From positions 310,001 through 374,000 of the forward strand of contig OX638350.1 of the NCBI GenBank assembly GCA_951813325.1: a stretch of DNA of 64,000 bases, in the 5' to 3' direction. Position 1 is the first letter of the stretch. Each line of letters opens with the position of its first letter. The stretch is from an uncultured Acidimicrobiales bacterium (GTDB lineage Bacteria; Actinomycetota; Acidimicrobiia; Acidimicrobiales; Bin134). The translations under genes were made by a program, and so were the position numbers. The notes below the pieces were generated by a model. The model saw nothing but the letters and a program-made list of their open reading frames with translations. It did not search any database and had not been told where the DNA came from. Shown piece after piece: positions 52,596-61,186 of this stretch.

Positions 52596-54266
52596 TCAGT
52601 CTTGGGGGTGGGCCCAGGGGAGTTGAGGGACGTGTTCTATTTGCTTGGGGCGGGTTAGGGGGATGTGGGCGATGGGGACGTCGATGACTACGGGTGCATG
52701 CTGTTCGAGCGCGGTGGGGATGAGGGTTTCGAGGTCCATGGGGTCGTCGGCCCTCATGCCGATGGCGCCGAACGACTCGGCGAACTTCACAAAATCCGGG
52801 TTGGCCAGGTCGGTCTCGTACGTGCCGGCAAAGAAATCGTCGAGGTCGCGGGCAACGTTGCCGTAGGCGTCATCTCTGAAGATGATGGTGGTGACGTTGA
52901 TTCCGTACTTGAGCGCGGTGGACAGCTCAGATGAGTTGAACATGAAGCTGCCATCCCCAGTGACGCACACTACCGCACGATCCGGTTGGGCCACTTTTGC
53001 TCCCAGCGCAGTCGGGAAGGCGTAGCCCAGATTGAACGAGTACCCCGAGTCGATGTAGGTGTTGGGATGGTTCACCTGCCAGTGAGTACGAGAGTAGAAA
53101 CCGAACTGGGTGACATCCCATACGGTGTATGCGTCGTCGGGGGTGCCCTTTTGCAGCGCTTCCAAAATGGGGTACTGCGGTTCCTTGTCTCTGATGTCAT
53201 AGTAGGAAATCAGCCGGCGGGCGGCCGTGACGGCTTCCGCGGGTGACTGACGATCCCGGCATCCGGCATCAACGAGCAGCGGCAACAAAGCGTTGATGGT
53301 TGCTTTGGCGTCGCCGTGTAGGGGAATCGTGTTGGCTTGAATCCGAGTGAGGTCGAAGTCGTCGACGTTGATGTTCACCAGGGTGGACGATTCCCCGGCC
53401 GGATTGCCCAGGGAAAATCGTGTGCCTATGCCGATAACGAGGTCGGCGGATTTCATGACGTCGAGCAACTGGTTCATCTCGTGGCGTTCACCGCCGGGGC
53501 CGACGCATGAGCCGTAGCACAGTGGATGACGATCGGGGATGGCTCCTTTGCCGCCGCCCGAGGTCACCACCGGGATGTTGGAGGCTTCGACCAGCTCTAG
53601 GAGTGCTTGCTCGGCACCCGACAGCGCCACTCCGCCACCGGCAACGATCAGGGGAAGACGAGATTGCGCAATAGCGGAGGCCGCCCTTTCCAGTTGGTCA
53701 GAGCTGGGCATGATTCGCGAGATAGGGGCGGGAACCCGCAATGCGATCTCATCTCGTTCTACCCCAGCATCGGGGGGGATTTCGATGTACGCCGGGCGAG
53801 GACGACCGGTACGCATTTGCCGGAATGCCTCGGATACGGCCCCTGGGATCGCTTTCGGCGTGAGAGCTTGCTGGCGCCATTTGGTGATGGGTCGCACGAT
53901 GTCGATCTGGTCTTCGATCTCATGCACGCCACCGAGGTTCTTGCCCATCTGGCTTCGGGGTATTTGTCCCGCAATCAGCAGTACCGGGCACGATCGGGCA
54001 TAGGCCGTGGCCAATCCCGCCGCCGCGTTGTATAGGCCCACACCGGGAACGACTAAGGCCACTCCTGGCTGGCCCGACACTCGGGCATACCCGTAGGCCA
54101 TGTAGGTGGCGGCCTGCTCATGGCGGGTGGTGACCATCTGGATGCCGGGCTCGTCTCGCAGCGCGGCGACAATCCCGTACATTTGGATGCCGGGGATTCC
54201 GAAGACGACCTCGACGCCCTCGCGGACCAGCGATTTGACTAGGGCCTCGCCCCCGCTCATTCTCAT
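52596..54266 (-). CDS. Thiamine-pyrophosphate enzyme, acetolactate synthase-like
   Basis: A 556-residue ThDP enzyme of the acetohydroxyacid synthase/benzoylformate decarboxylase superfamily. The activating Glu lies in TTRHEQAATYMAYGYAR (about 46-62), and the ThDP/Mg motif is GDGSFMFNSSELSTA with DDAYGN downstream. The middle domain has IVAGGGVALSGAE and GGKGAIPDRHPL. No ilvN regulatory subunit or branched-chain gene is nearby, so a catabolic 2-oxoacid or lyase role is as likely as acetolactate synthesis. ATG 54266 or 54260 may be used; the divergent Cache gene starts only 6 nt away. Confidence 0.85.
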   Translation of the reverse strand: MRMSGGEALVKSLVREGVEVVFGIPGIQMYGIVAALRDEPGIQMVTTRHEQAATYMAYGYARVSGQPGVALVVPGVGLYNAAAGLATAYARSCPVLLIAGQIPRSQMGKNLGGVHEIEDQIDIVRPITKWRQQALTPKAIPGAVSEAFRQMRTGRPRPAYIEIPPDAGVERDEIALRVPAPISRIMPSSDQLERAASAIAQSRLPLIVAGGGVALSGAEQALLELVEASNIPVVTSGGGKGAIPDRHPLCYGSCVGPGGERHEMNQLLDVMKSADLVIGIGTRFSLGNPAGESSTLVNINVDDFDLTRIQANTIPLHGDAKATINALLPLLVDAGCRDRQSPAEAVTAARRLISYYDIRDKEPQYPILEALQKGTPDDAYTVWDVTQFGFYSRTHWQVNHPNTYIDSGYSFNLGYAFPTALGAKVAQPDRAVVCVTGDGSFMFNSSELSTALKYGINVTTIIFRDDAYGNVARDLDDFFAGTYETDLANPDFVKFAESFGAIGMRADDPMDLETLIPTALEQHAPVVIDVPIAHIPLTRPKQIEHVPQLPWAHPQD

Positions 54267-54272
54267 AGGGAC

Positions 54273-55205
54273 ATGATGGCTCATCAAATGGTCAATCGCT
54301 GGCTCCGGGCAATCATCGCTGCGGTGGCGTTGGTGGTGGTGTTCGGCCTGGTGGCCGCGGCGTGCGGCAATGATGACGATGGCGCGGCAGGACCGCCACC
54401 CCAGACCGAGCGGGACGCGTACACCAAATGGTATGTGCAACAGGCCCTGGACCGGTACGAAGAGACTGGCGGGCAGGCCACCATCGACTACTACAACAAC
54501 GAGGCCGGCTCGGATGACCAGTGGTACTTATTCATCATGGACGCCAACTCCGGCGTTCTCCTAGCCCACGCCACCATCCCCTCCCGGGTGGGCACCAACT
54601 CGGGCGAGCGGGTGGACATCACCGGCCACGTCTATGGCCCACTGCTGAAGGCAGCTCCCGAGTCGGGCCACTGGGTGGACTACGTGTTCTACAACCCGCA
54701 AACCGACACCGGCGGCACCAAGCACACCTGGGCCGTCCGCCGGGGCGATCTGGTATTCGGCTCAGGCTGGTACGAGGACTCTTACCCCATTCCCCGGCCC
54801 ACCAAAGCCGAGCCCGGCTCCTACACCCGCACCTTCGTGGAAGACGCGGTGTGGTTCTACGAGAGCAACGGGCGCGACGCTTTGATCGACCACTTGAATT
54901 CACCCGACAGCACCGACCCCCCCAGCGTCGACGGCCAGTGGTACGGGTTCGCAGTCGACCTCAACGGCGTGGTGCTGGCCCATCCCACGGTTCCGGAGAA
55001 CGTGGGAATGACCCTGCAAGAGATCCTCGGAGGCACCCCGGAGGGCCTCCAAGCCGCCGATGAGATGGTTACCGCCACCGAGACGGGCAAGTGGGTGGAC
55101 TACACCTACCTCAATCCCCAAAGCGGCAACCAGGAGACCAAGCACACCTGGATCTTGAGGCGAGACGACATCTTGATCGCCTCCGGCTGGTACGAATCCG
55201 GCTAG
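54273..55205 (+). CDS. Lipoprotein with two tandem Cache-like domains
   Basis: A 310-residue exported protein with a signal sequence and lipobox (VFGLVAAACGND, Cys about 31). Two homologous halves of about 130 residues follow. Each half has a WYV/AVWFYE helix, QWYLFIMDANSGVLLAHATIP or QWYGFAVDLNGVVLAHPTVP, a GxWVDYxxxNPQ stretch and KHTWxxRRxDxxxxSGWYE. This is the Cache_2-type sensor fold that binds small molecules, here without a signalling domain, so a solute-binding or scavenging role is possible. ATG 54273, 54276 and 54288 are all possible starts. Confidence 0.85.
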   Translation: MMAHQMVNRWLRAIIAAVALVVVFGLVAAACGNDDDGAAGPPPQTERDAYTKWYVQQALDRYEETGGQATIDYYNNEAGSDDQWYLFIMDANSGVLLAHATIPSRVGTNSGERVDITGHVYGPLLKAAPESGHWVDYVFYNPQTDTGGTKHTWAVRRGDLVFGSGWYEDSYPIPRPTKAEPGSYTRTFVEDAVWFYESNGRDALIDHLNSPDSTDPPSVDGQWYGFAVDLNGVVLAHPTVPENVGMTLQEILGGTPEGLQAADEMVTATETGKWVDYTYLNPQSGNQETKHTWILRRDDILIASGWYESG

Positions 55206-55248
55206 GCGTCTTCGCTGGGCCGGGCGGCGGTCGGGCTTGGCCCGGGGT

Positions 55249-56559
55249 TCAAGATGCGGGGTCGAGGCGGTAGACAGTGCCGTCGAAGCTGAGGACGTAG
55301 AGCTCACCGGCCGCGTCCTCGCCGAAGGAGACCAGCGTGCCGCCGGGGACGGAGACGCCGAGCTCCGATCGGGCGGCCACTGCCTGTTCATCAGTGGTGA
55401 GCCCCCAGATTCGGCCGACGCAGAAGTCTCCGAACACGTAGGTTCCCGCCAAGTGGGGGATGGCCGAGCCCCGGTAGACGTAGCCGCCGGTGATCGAGCA
55501 GCCGTCGTCGTGATGGTAGACGTAGAAGGGGAACACCAGCTCATCGGGGGTTTCAGCGCCGGAGAAGCGCTCGCGGCCCTCGAACAGCGGCCATCCCAGG
55601 TTGGCCCCCGGCACCCAGCCGTCGGCGGCCGATAGAACGTGGATCTCCTCCCACTCGTCTTGGCCCACATCAGCGATCCACAGGTCACCGGTGGCCCGGT
55701 CGAACGAGAACCGCCATGGATTGCGGGCCCCGTAGACCCAGATCTCGGGCCGCCCTCCACCGCTGGCGAACGGATTGTCGGCGGGAATGGCGTAGTCGGG
55801 CTCCGATTCGGTTTCAGGGTTGATGCGGAGGATGGTGGCTAGCAGCGAATCCAGATTCTGGCCGTGGTTGAACATGTCATTGGCGCCACCGCCGTCACCC
55901 AGGCCGATCCAGAGGTAGCCGTCAGGTCCAAGGGCGATATGGCCGCCGTTGTGGTTGCAGGCTGGTTGGTCTGCGCTTAGCACCGTCCGACCCTGATCGC
56001 CTCGAACTGATTGTCCGATCATGGGGTATTCCACGATCTGGCTGTCGCCTTGCAGGTCGGTGTAGTGGGCATAGAGCTTCGATCCATCTGGGGAGAAGGC
56101 GATGCCCAGCAGCCCGTTCTCGTAATCGGTGGTAGTCAGGTCGCCGATGTCCAGCACGATTTCAGGAGGCTCGTCATCATCGGCGGTCAACAGCCAGACC
56201 TGCCCACCTCGGACCGCCACATATAGATCGCCGCGTTCGCTGCCGGTGCCCGGTCGTGCAACCAGCGCTATGGGGTCGGGAAGAGAAACCACCGGGGTAA
56301 GCACCAGCGGTGGCTCCTCCGGCTGGTCGTTCACGCTCTGTCCAGGGATAGTGCCTGTTGTCGCCCCAGGAGTAGAACTGGCGCCATCGGGGTTGGCGGT
56401 GGGCTCGGCAGCGCCCGACTCAGGGCTGGGATTTGACGTGGCCATGGCAGTGCTGGCGGCTCCAGAAACGCGCCGTTCATCGTCGTTGTCGCCTCCGCAG
56501 GCGCTGGCCATCAGGCAGACACCGGTGATGAGCGCCAGCACCCGGGGAGGGAACCTCAT
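55249..56559 (-). CDS. PQQ-dependent sugar dehydrogenase-like lipoprotein
   Basis: A 436-residue protein. The signal ends in VCLMASACGG (Cys about 21), then a Ser/Thr/Pro-rich linker (about 25-85) leads to a six-bladed beta-propeller of the soluble glucose/aldose sugar dehydrogenase family. Propeller motifs include NGLLGIAFSPDGSKLYAHYT, NHNGGHIALGPDGYLWIGLGDGGG, ARNPWRFSFDRATGDLWIADVGQDEWEEI and GGYVYRG. In the family it oxidises sugars using bound PQQ and calcium; many actinobacterial members lack proof of activity. The ATG overlaps the tesB stop (ATGA). Confidence 0.9.
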   Translation of the reverse strand: MRFPPRVLALITGVCLMASACGGDNDDERRVSGAASTAMATSNPSPESGAAEPTANPDGASSTPGATTGTIPGQSVNDQPEEPPLVLTPVVSLPDPIALVARPGTGSERGDLYVAVRGGQVWLLTADDDEPPEIVLDIGDLTTTDYENGLLGIAFSPDGSKLYAHYTDLQGDSQIVEYPMIGQSVRGDQGRTVLSADQPACNHNGGHIALGPDGYLWIGLGDGGGANDMFNHGQNLDSLLATILRINPETESEPDYAIPADNPFASGGGRPEIWVYGARNPWRFSFDRATGDLWIADVGQDEWEEIHVLSAADGWVPGANLGWPLFEGRERFSGAETPDELVFPFYVYHHDDGCSITGGYVYRGSAIPHLAGTYVFGDFCVGRIWGLTTDEQAVAARSELGVSVPGGTLVSFGEDAAGELYVLSFDGTVYRLDPAS

Positions 56560-57401
56560 GCTTTCGGGGGCAGGGGGCGCATCAATCCCTCCTGCACCAC
56601 GGAGGCTACCAGCGCGCCGGAGCGGGTCCACGCCGTGCCCCACGCCAAGCCCCGGGCGTTGGACGCCGAGTTGGACACTTGATCCAAGAAGATCCACTCG
56701 TCCATGCGCAGCGGCCGGTGGAACCACATGGCGTGGTCCAGGCTGGCCATCTGAATATCCACGTCGTTGCCCTGCACCGGGTGGGGCTGGGTGGAGGTGT
56801 CCAGTACCGTCATGTCGCTGGCGTAGGTGAACATGCATGTGTGCAGCACCGGGTCGTCGGGCAGCTTGCCGGTGGCCCGCAGCCATACTTGCAGTCGGGG
56901 TTCTCGGCTCTCGCCCCGCCTGATCGGGGAACCGCTCACGTAGCGCAGCTCGATCGGGCGCTTCATTCGGCCTTGGTCGTCCACCGGGAAGCCAGGCAGC
57001 ACATAAGGTTCTATTTCCTCGGGACTAGAAATCCCGGCGGGGAAATCGGTTTGGTGTTCAAAGCCCTCTTCTTGGCGCTGGAAGGAGGCAGACATGGCGA
57101 AGATGGGCTGTCCGTGCTGGATGGTGGTCACCCGGCGGGTGGTGAAGGATCGGCCGTCCCGTACCCGCTCCACCAGATACACCAGGGGAGCCGACACGTC
57201 GCCGGGGCGTATGAAGTAGGCCTGAAGACTGTGGACCGACCGGTCGTCCACCGTGCGGGCGGCAGCAACCAATGCCTGGCCGGCAACTTGGCCGCCGAAT
57301 ACTCGCTGCCGTTCTTCTTGAGGGCTGACTCCCCGGAAGATGTCCTTCTCGATGGGCTCCAGATCCAGCAGCCTGATGAGATCGTCTACCTCCAACTGCA
57401 T
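56556..57401 (-). CDS. tesB: Acyl-CoA thioesterase II
   Basis: A double hot-dog thioesterase hydrolysing acyl-CoA to acid and CoA. The 281-residue protein has RVFGGQVAGQALVAA (N-terminal hot-dog), VHSLQAYFIRPGD, SFTTRRVTTIQHGQPIF, and the C-terminal VDIQMASLDHAMWFHRPLRMDEWIFLDQ with the catalytic Asp region, and GRGLAWG-like NARGLAWGTAWT. A TAGGAT box lies 9 nt before the ATG. Confidence 0.95.
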   Translation of the reverse strand: MQLEVDDLIRLLDLEPIEKDIFRGVSPQEERQRVFGGQVAGQALVAAARTVDDRSVHSLQAYFIRPGDVSAPLVYLVERVRDGRSFTTRRVTTIQHGQPIFAMSASFQRQEEGFEHQTDFPAGISSPEEIEPYVLPGFPVDDQGRMKRPIELRYVSGSPIRRGESREPRLQVWLRATGKLPDDPVLHTCMFTYASDMTVLDTSTQPHPVQGNDVDIQMASLDHAMWFHRPLRMDEWIFLDQVSNSASNARGLAWGTAWTRSGALVASVVQEGLMRPLPPKA

Positions 57402-57410
57402 GACCGGCTG

Positions 57411-57416
57411 ATCCTA
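57411..57416 (-). promoter_or_regulatory. -10 box TAGGAT for tesB
   Basis: On the minus strand TAGGAT ends 9 nt before the tesB ATG. This is close to the actinobacterial consensus and allows a near-leaderless start. Confidence 0.48.
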
Positions 57417-57508
57417 TCGCCCCATTTGAGCCGTTCTTCATGCCAACCTACAGACCGGTTCTGCAATGCTGTTTCAGAATGGCGCTGGGCTACGCTTAAT
57501 CCTCCACC

Positions 57509-58003
57509 ATGTCGCTCTTTGTCTCGGCCCGCGCTCACGTCAAGGACAACTGGCACCGACTGTTGCGCTACAGCGGTACGTCTGCGGTTGGAGTGGTGTT
57601 GGGGCAGACCATATTGCGGGTGTGCTACGACTTGTTGGGCTGGTCGGGGCTGGTTTCCAACCTGGTGGCGTTCCTGATCGCCAACATCCCCGTCTACCAC
57701 CTGAACCGGTTGTGGGTGTGGGACCGTTTCGGTCGCAGCAAGTGGCGCCGCGAGGTGCTGCCCTTCTGGCTGGTCTCATTGGCCGGGCTGGCCCTGTCGT
57801 CTCTCATCGTTGGCCTGGTCGACCGAGTAACCGACAACGGCTGGTTCATCACCGTGGCGTCGGTGGGAGCGTTCGGCATGGTCTGGCTGGTGAAGTACGC
57901 AGTGTGCGATCAGTACCTGTTCGGCTCCCCGGTCCAAGACGACCCCTCTGAGAATAAAGTCGAGAGAGAGGAAGATGGAACCCAGTCGGCAGGCGTTCGC
58001 TGA
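57509..58003 (+). CDS. GtrA-family membrane protein
   Basis: A 164-residue protein with four hydrophobic helices: LLRYSGTSAVGVVLGQTILRV, VSNLVAFLIANIPVYHLNRLWVW, a LPFWLVSLAGLALSSLIVGL helix and VASVGAFGMVWLVKYAV. The NRxWVW and YLFG motifs are typical of GtrA, which helps flip or modify undecaprenyl-linked sugars. A hydrophilic tail follows. Its 3' end overlaps the next gene by 29 nt. Confidence 0.9.
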   Translation: MSLFVSARAHVKDNWHRLLRYSGTSAVGVVLGQTILRVCYDLLGWSGLVSNLVAFLIANIPVYHLNRLWVWDRFGRSKWRREVLPFWLVSLAGLALSSLIVGLVDRVTDNGWFITVASVGAFGMVWLVKYAVCDQYLFGSPVQDDPSENKVEREEDGTQSAGVR

Positions 58004-58604
58004 GGCTGCCCGGGGATTTATGCCCCCCGACGAGGGGTTGGCGCTCCATCGGGCGGCGTGCGAATTGGAGGTCGACGGCCCGCTACTCGAGGTAGGGAGC
58101 TATTGCGGAAAATCGTCGGTGTATCTGGGTGACGCTGCCCAGTCTCAGGGACGGGTGCTGTTCGCGCTAGACCACCACCGGGGATCGGAGGAGAACCAGC
58201 CCGGTTGGGAGTGGCACGAGCCCGATCTGGTGGACCCCGAGGTGGGCCTGATCGACACTTTGCCCCACTTCCGCCGAACCGTCTACCAGGCCGGACTGGA
58301 GCAGTGGGTGGTGGCCTTGGTGGGCGATTCGGTGGCTGTCGCCCAAAACTGGTCCACCTCGCTGGCCCTTTTGTTCATTGACGGCGGCCACGGCACCGAA
58401 CCGGCCCATGCCGACTACGAGAACTGGGTGCCCCATGTGGCCATCGGCGGCCGCTTGGCCATCCACGATGTGTTTCCCAACCCCGCAGACGGCGGCCGCC
58501 CGCCCTATGAGATCTACTGCCGGGCCATGGAGAGCGGCGCATTCACTGAGTGGACCGCCACCGGCTCCCTGCGAGTCCTCACCCGCTGCGCCCCCGGCTT
58601 CTGA
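57975..58604 (+). CDS. Class I SAM-dependent methyltransferase (Methyltransf_24-like)
   Basis: A 209-residue Rossmann methyltransferase with LLEVGSYCGKSSVYLGDAA (motif I), VLFALDHHRGSE and LLFIDGGHGTEPAHADYENWVPHVAIGGRLAIHDVFPN (motifs II-III region). The HD and DGGH pairs resemble metal-assisted O-methyltransferases of sugars. AGAGAGAGGAAG precedes the ATG. It overlaps gtrA, suggesting a shared role in glycan or lipid-sugar modification. Confidence 0.88.
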   Translation: MEPSRQAFAEAARGFMPPDEGLALHRAACELEVDGPLLEVGSYCGKSSVYLGDAAQSQGRVLFALDHHRGSEENQPGWEWHEPDLVDPEVGLIDTLPHFRRTVYQAGLEQWVVALVGDSVAVAQNWSTSLALLFIDGGHGTEPAHADYENWVPHVAIGGRLAIHDVFPNPADGGRPPYEIYCRAMESGAFTEWTATGSLRVLTRCAPGF

Positions 58605-58632
58605 CCTGCCAACCCACCGGACAAGCGTCAAC

Positions 58633-58638
58633 TAGCTT
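58633..58638 (+). promoter_or_regulatory. -10 box TAGCTT for the DUF1214-like gene
   Basis: TAGCTT ends 7 nt before the GTG at 58646 and supports that start. Confidence 0.42.
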
Positions 58639-58645
58639 CATCAGC

Positions 58646-59827
58646 GTGGACAACGAGCAAAGGCTGGTATCTGGCGAAGCGTGGCGGGAGTTCTGCGACC
58701 GCTTGAAGGCATCAGGCGAACGCCTTTTGGGCGATGAGTTCCCCAGTCGGCCCGCCGATCGGGCCGAGGGATACCGGCACCTGGGCCGACTGCTTATGCA
58801 GGGCTTGCTCGAACAGGTGGAGCTTTGCGACCGGGATTTTCCCGTCATGTACCGCCACAACGACGACGTCATGCGCTGGGGCGGGCCCAACGTAGACAAC
58901 ACCTATTGGCGGGCCCACGTAAGCCACGAGCACACCTACCGAGTGTCGGGGTGGCTGCCACCTGGTTCACTGTTCGTGAGCCAAAGCGCTCATGGCGAGA
59001 TGCACCAGAACCAACTGGGCATCACCGCCGAGCGCACCAACGACGATTTCGCCGTTGATCCCGATGGCGGCTTCACCTTCATCGTCAGCGCTACCCCCCA
59101 TGACGGCAACTGGCTGCCCATCGACGAGCACACCGACCACATCTCGGTTCGGGAGTACAACGTCGACTGGATGGTCGAAGAACCAGGCAGCTTCTACATC
59201 GAGCGGTTGGGCAGCGAGGGTCAGCACCCCGCACCCCTCGATCCTGCCGATTTTGCCGACGGGTTGGACCGGGCGATGACCTGGGCCGAGGACGCTTTGG
59301 TGTTCTGGAACCAGTGGATGGAGCGGAGCCGCAAGGCCGCCCCGCCCAACGAGTTCTACGGCCCCCGCTCGGTGCCCGGCGGGGCCGATGCCATCGGCTA
59401 CGGCGGCTGTTCCTACGAGCTGGCTCCCGACGAGGCCATGATCATCACCTGCGATGTGCCCGAAGCCCGGTACTGGTCGTTCATGATCTACAGCTACGCC
59501 TGGTTCGAATCACTGGACTTCGCCAACCGAACCGTCAGCCTGAACAATGCCCAGATTGCCGCCGACCCCAACGGCCGCTTCCGTATTGTGGTAGCCCACA
59601 AAGACCCCGGCGTGCAGAACTGGCTCGACACCGAGGGACGCCCCGAAGCGCTCATCACCTTCCGCTGGGTGCTGAGTACCACCATGCCCACCCCCGAGTC
59701 TCACGTAGTGCACTTCTCTGAGCTTGACCACCACCTGCCCGACTTCATTACCCGTCTCACCCCAGAACAGCGCGCCGCCCAAATCACCACCCGCCGCCAA
59801 TCCCGAGCCCTCCGCTTTCGCCGCTGA
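58646..59827 (+). CDS. DUF1214-domain-like protein
   Basis: A 393-residue protein with no signal peptide. The C-terminal half has the DUF1214-like stretch YWSFMIYSYAWFESLDFANRTVSLNNAQIAADPNGRFRIVVAHKDPG followed by WLDTEGRPEALITFRWVL. The N-terminal half has GPNVDNTYWRAHVS and WLPPGSLFVSQSAHGEMHQNQ. These proteins are frequent in actinobacteria; biochemical function is not established. GTG is supported by a -10 box 7 nt upstream. Confidence 0.82.
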   Translation: MDNEQRLVSGEAWREFCDRLKASGERLLGDEFPSRPADRAEGYRHLGRLLMQGLLEQVELCDRDFPVMYRHNDDVMRWGGPNVDNTYWRAHVSHEHTYRVSGWLPPGSLFVSQSAHGEMHQNQLGITAERTNDDFAVDPDGGFTFIVSATPHDGNWLPIDEHTDHISVREYNVDWMVEEPGSFYIERLGSEGQHPAPLDPADFADGLDRAMTWAEDALVFWNQWMERSRKAAPPNEFYGPRSVPGGADAIGYGGCSYELAPDEAMIITCDVPEARYWSFMIYSYAWFESLDFANRTVSLNNAQIAADPNGRFRIVVAHKDPGVQNWLDTEGRPEALITFRWVLSTTMPTPESHVVHFSELDHHLPDFITRLTPEQRAAQITTRRQSRALRFRR

Positions 59828-59842
59828 GCAAGACTGAGGCTA

Positions 59843-59848
59843 TATCCT
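59843..59848 (+). promoter_or_regulatory. -10 box TATCCT for sodC
   Basis: TATCCT (within TATATCCTGATC) ends 7 nt before the sodC ATG. The same string precedes the gene at 14684. Confidence 0.5.
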
Positions 59849-59855
59849 GATCGCC

Positions 59856-60485
59856 ATGTCCCCTTGGAGGTTCCCGCAGTCGGCTCCACTGCGAATGAGC
59901 CTCCCCCACCTTGCCGCCAAGTCCCTTTGGGGGTTCATCTTGCTCGTCGGCGCGCTCGGCCTGCTTGCCGCGGCCTGCGGGAGCGGAGACGAAGATGGCC
60001 GGGCTTACAGGGCCGACGGGGTCGGTATCTGGGCCAAAGCGGACATCGTCAACCCCGAGGGAGACGTTGTGGGTACCGCCAAATTCGAGCAGGCTCCGAC
60101 CGGAGTGCTGATTACGGTATCGGTGGGCGGTCTCGTCCCCGGTGCGCATGGCATCCACCTTCACGCAGTAGGTGCGTGTACCCCGGATTTCAAAGCGGCG
60201 ACCGGACATATCACCAGCACCGACGAGGCGCTGCACGGGTTGAAGAACCCCGAGCGGACAGCTGACAACGGCGATAATGGCGACCTGCCCAACCTCTACG
60301 CGGCAGCCGACGGCACCGCCCAAGCAGAGTTCTTCACCTCGCTGGTAACCGTTTCCGGCGGCACAATGCCCGCACTGCTCGATACCGACGGATCCACGGT
60401 GATCATCCACGAGAGCCCCGACGATCACATCACCCAGCCCATCGGCGGCGCAGGAGGCCGCGTCGGCTGCGGCATCATCCGCTAA
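59856..60485 (+). CDS. sodC: Cu/Zn superoxide dismutase-like lipoprotein
   Basis: A 209-residue exported protein. A signal with lipobox (LLAAACGSG, Cys about 42) leads to the SodC fold. Copper ligands fit HGIHLHAVGAC (His-x-His) and TVIIHESPDDH. The zinc-loop region is unusual: GHITSTDEALHGLKNPERTADNGDNGDLPNLYAAADG keeps GDLPNL with its Asp. It ends GGAGGRVGCGIIR, with the disulfide Cys. It protects the envelope against superoxide. Its last 44 bp are repeated imperfectly at 62504-62547, marking the vsr/dcm island. Confidence 0.9.
   Translation: MSPWRFPQSAPLRMSLPHLAAKSLWGFILLVGALGLLAAACGSGDEDGRAYRADGVGIWAKADIVNPEGDVVGTAKFEQAPTGVLITVSVGGLVPGAHGIHLHAVGACTPDFKAATGHITSTDEALHGLKNPERTADNGDNGDLPNLYAAADGTAQAEFFTSLVTVSGGTMPALLDTDGSTVIIHESPDDHITQPIGGAGGRVGCGIIR
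60442..60485 (+). repeat. Left boundary repeat of the vsr/dcm island (sodC 3' end)
   Basis: The 44 bp at the sodC 3' end match 62504-62547 with 6 mismatches. The shared core is GGAGGCCGCGTCGGCTG (60453-60469 and 62515-62531). This copy completes the sodC reading frame. Confidence 0.75.
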
Positions 60486-60503
60486 CCCGCGTCACCCGCT
60501 CCA

Positions 60504-60965
60504 TCATCTGTCTTCCACTCGGGCGGGACCAGGCCCTTGGAGGGCGGCACGCACGGATTGCTCAACGGCGTCGGCGACGGTTTCGGGGTTTTCGTGCTCC
60601 CAGAATCGGAGGACCGTCCAGCCGGCCTGTCGGAGGTTGGCGTCGGTGTCTTGGTCGCGGGCGATGTTGCCGGTGATCTTGTTGGACCAGTATTCAGGGT
60701 TGGTGGCCGGCTGGGTGTGGTGCTCGGAGCAGCCGTGCCAATAGCAGCCGTCCACGAACACCGCGATCTTGGCCTTGCGGAACACCAGGTCGGCTGTGCG
60801 CCGCAGCTCCGGCAGTGGACGAGCGGCCACCCGGTAGCGCAGGCCCCGGCGGTGTATCGCCGAGCGAACCGCCAACTCCGGCCTGGTGTCCCGGCTGCGG
60901 TTGCCCTGCATTGACTTCCGAGTCGCCTCCGAAGAAGCCCAAGACCCCTCCGGCAACGCACTCAT
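60504..60965 (-). CDS. vsr: Very short patch repair endonuclease
   Basis: Nicks next to T:G mismatches made by deamination of 5-methylcytosine in Dcm sites. The 153-residue protein has MQGNRSRDTRPELAVRSAIHRRGLRYRV, DLVFRKAKIAVFVDGCYWHGC (catalytic Asp and the zinc-binding region with HxC) and WTVLRFWEHE. It is divergent from a dcm-like gene, its usual companion. TACCAT lies 6 nt before the ATG. Confidence 0.95.
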   Translation of the reverse strand: MSALPEGSWASSEATRKSMQGNRSRDTRPELAVRSAIHRRGLRYRVAARPLPELRRTADLVFRKAKIAVFVDGCYWHGCSEHHTQPATNPEYWSNKITGNIARDQDTDANLRQAGWTVLRFWEHENPETVADAVEQSVRAALQGPGPARVEDR

Positions 60966-61186
60966 GGTCCGATGGTAGCGACGGAGTCTTCGTCAGGGTG
61001 GTCCCCGTAACTGTCATTAGCCACGGCTATGGTCATTTGAAGTGTCTATGTCTGGCGCACAGGGCTGGACCCTCTGATCAGGTCATCGATGCCATGAAGA
61101 GCAACACAAACGGATGCGATGGCAGCACTTTGCGAAGCAAAGGGCAACTGGCATTGGCCGGGACAAACGGTTCAGTCGGTAGTCCT
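60966..61186. other. Intergenic region between vsr and dcm
   Basis: Lower in GC than the surrounding chromosome. TACCAT (complement of 60972-60977) serves vsr. The ATG at 61094 is an alternative dcm start. No gene or repeat was found. Confidence 0.4.
60972..60977 (-). promoter_or_regulatory. -10 box TACCAT for vsr
   Basis: On the minus strand TACCAT ends 6 nt before the vsr ATG at 60965, fitting TANNNT and a leaderless transcript. Confidence 0.42.

Noticed and set aside
60482-60961. 159-codon minus-strand frame overlapping vsr
   Set aside because: This is a frame-shifted shadow of vsr. The vsr frame carries the catalytic and zinc motifs.
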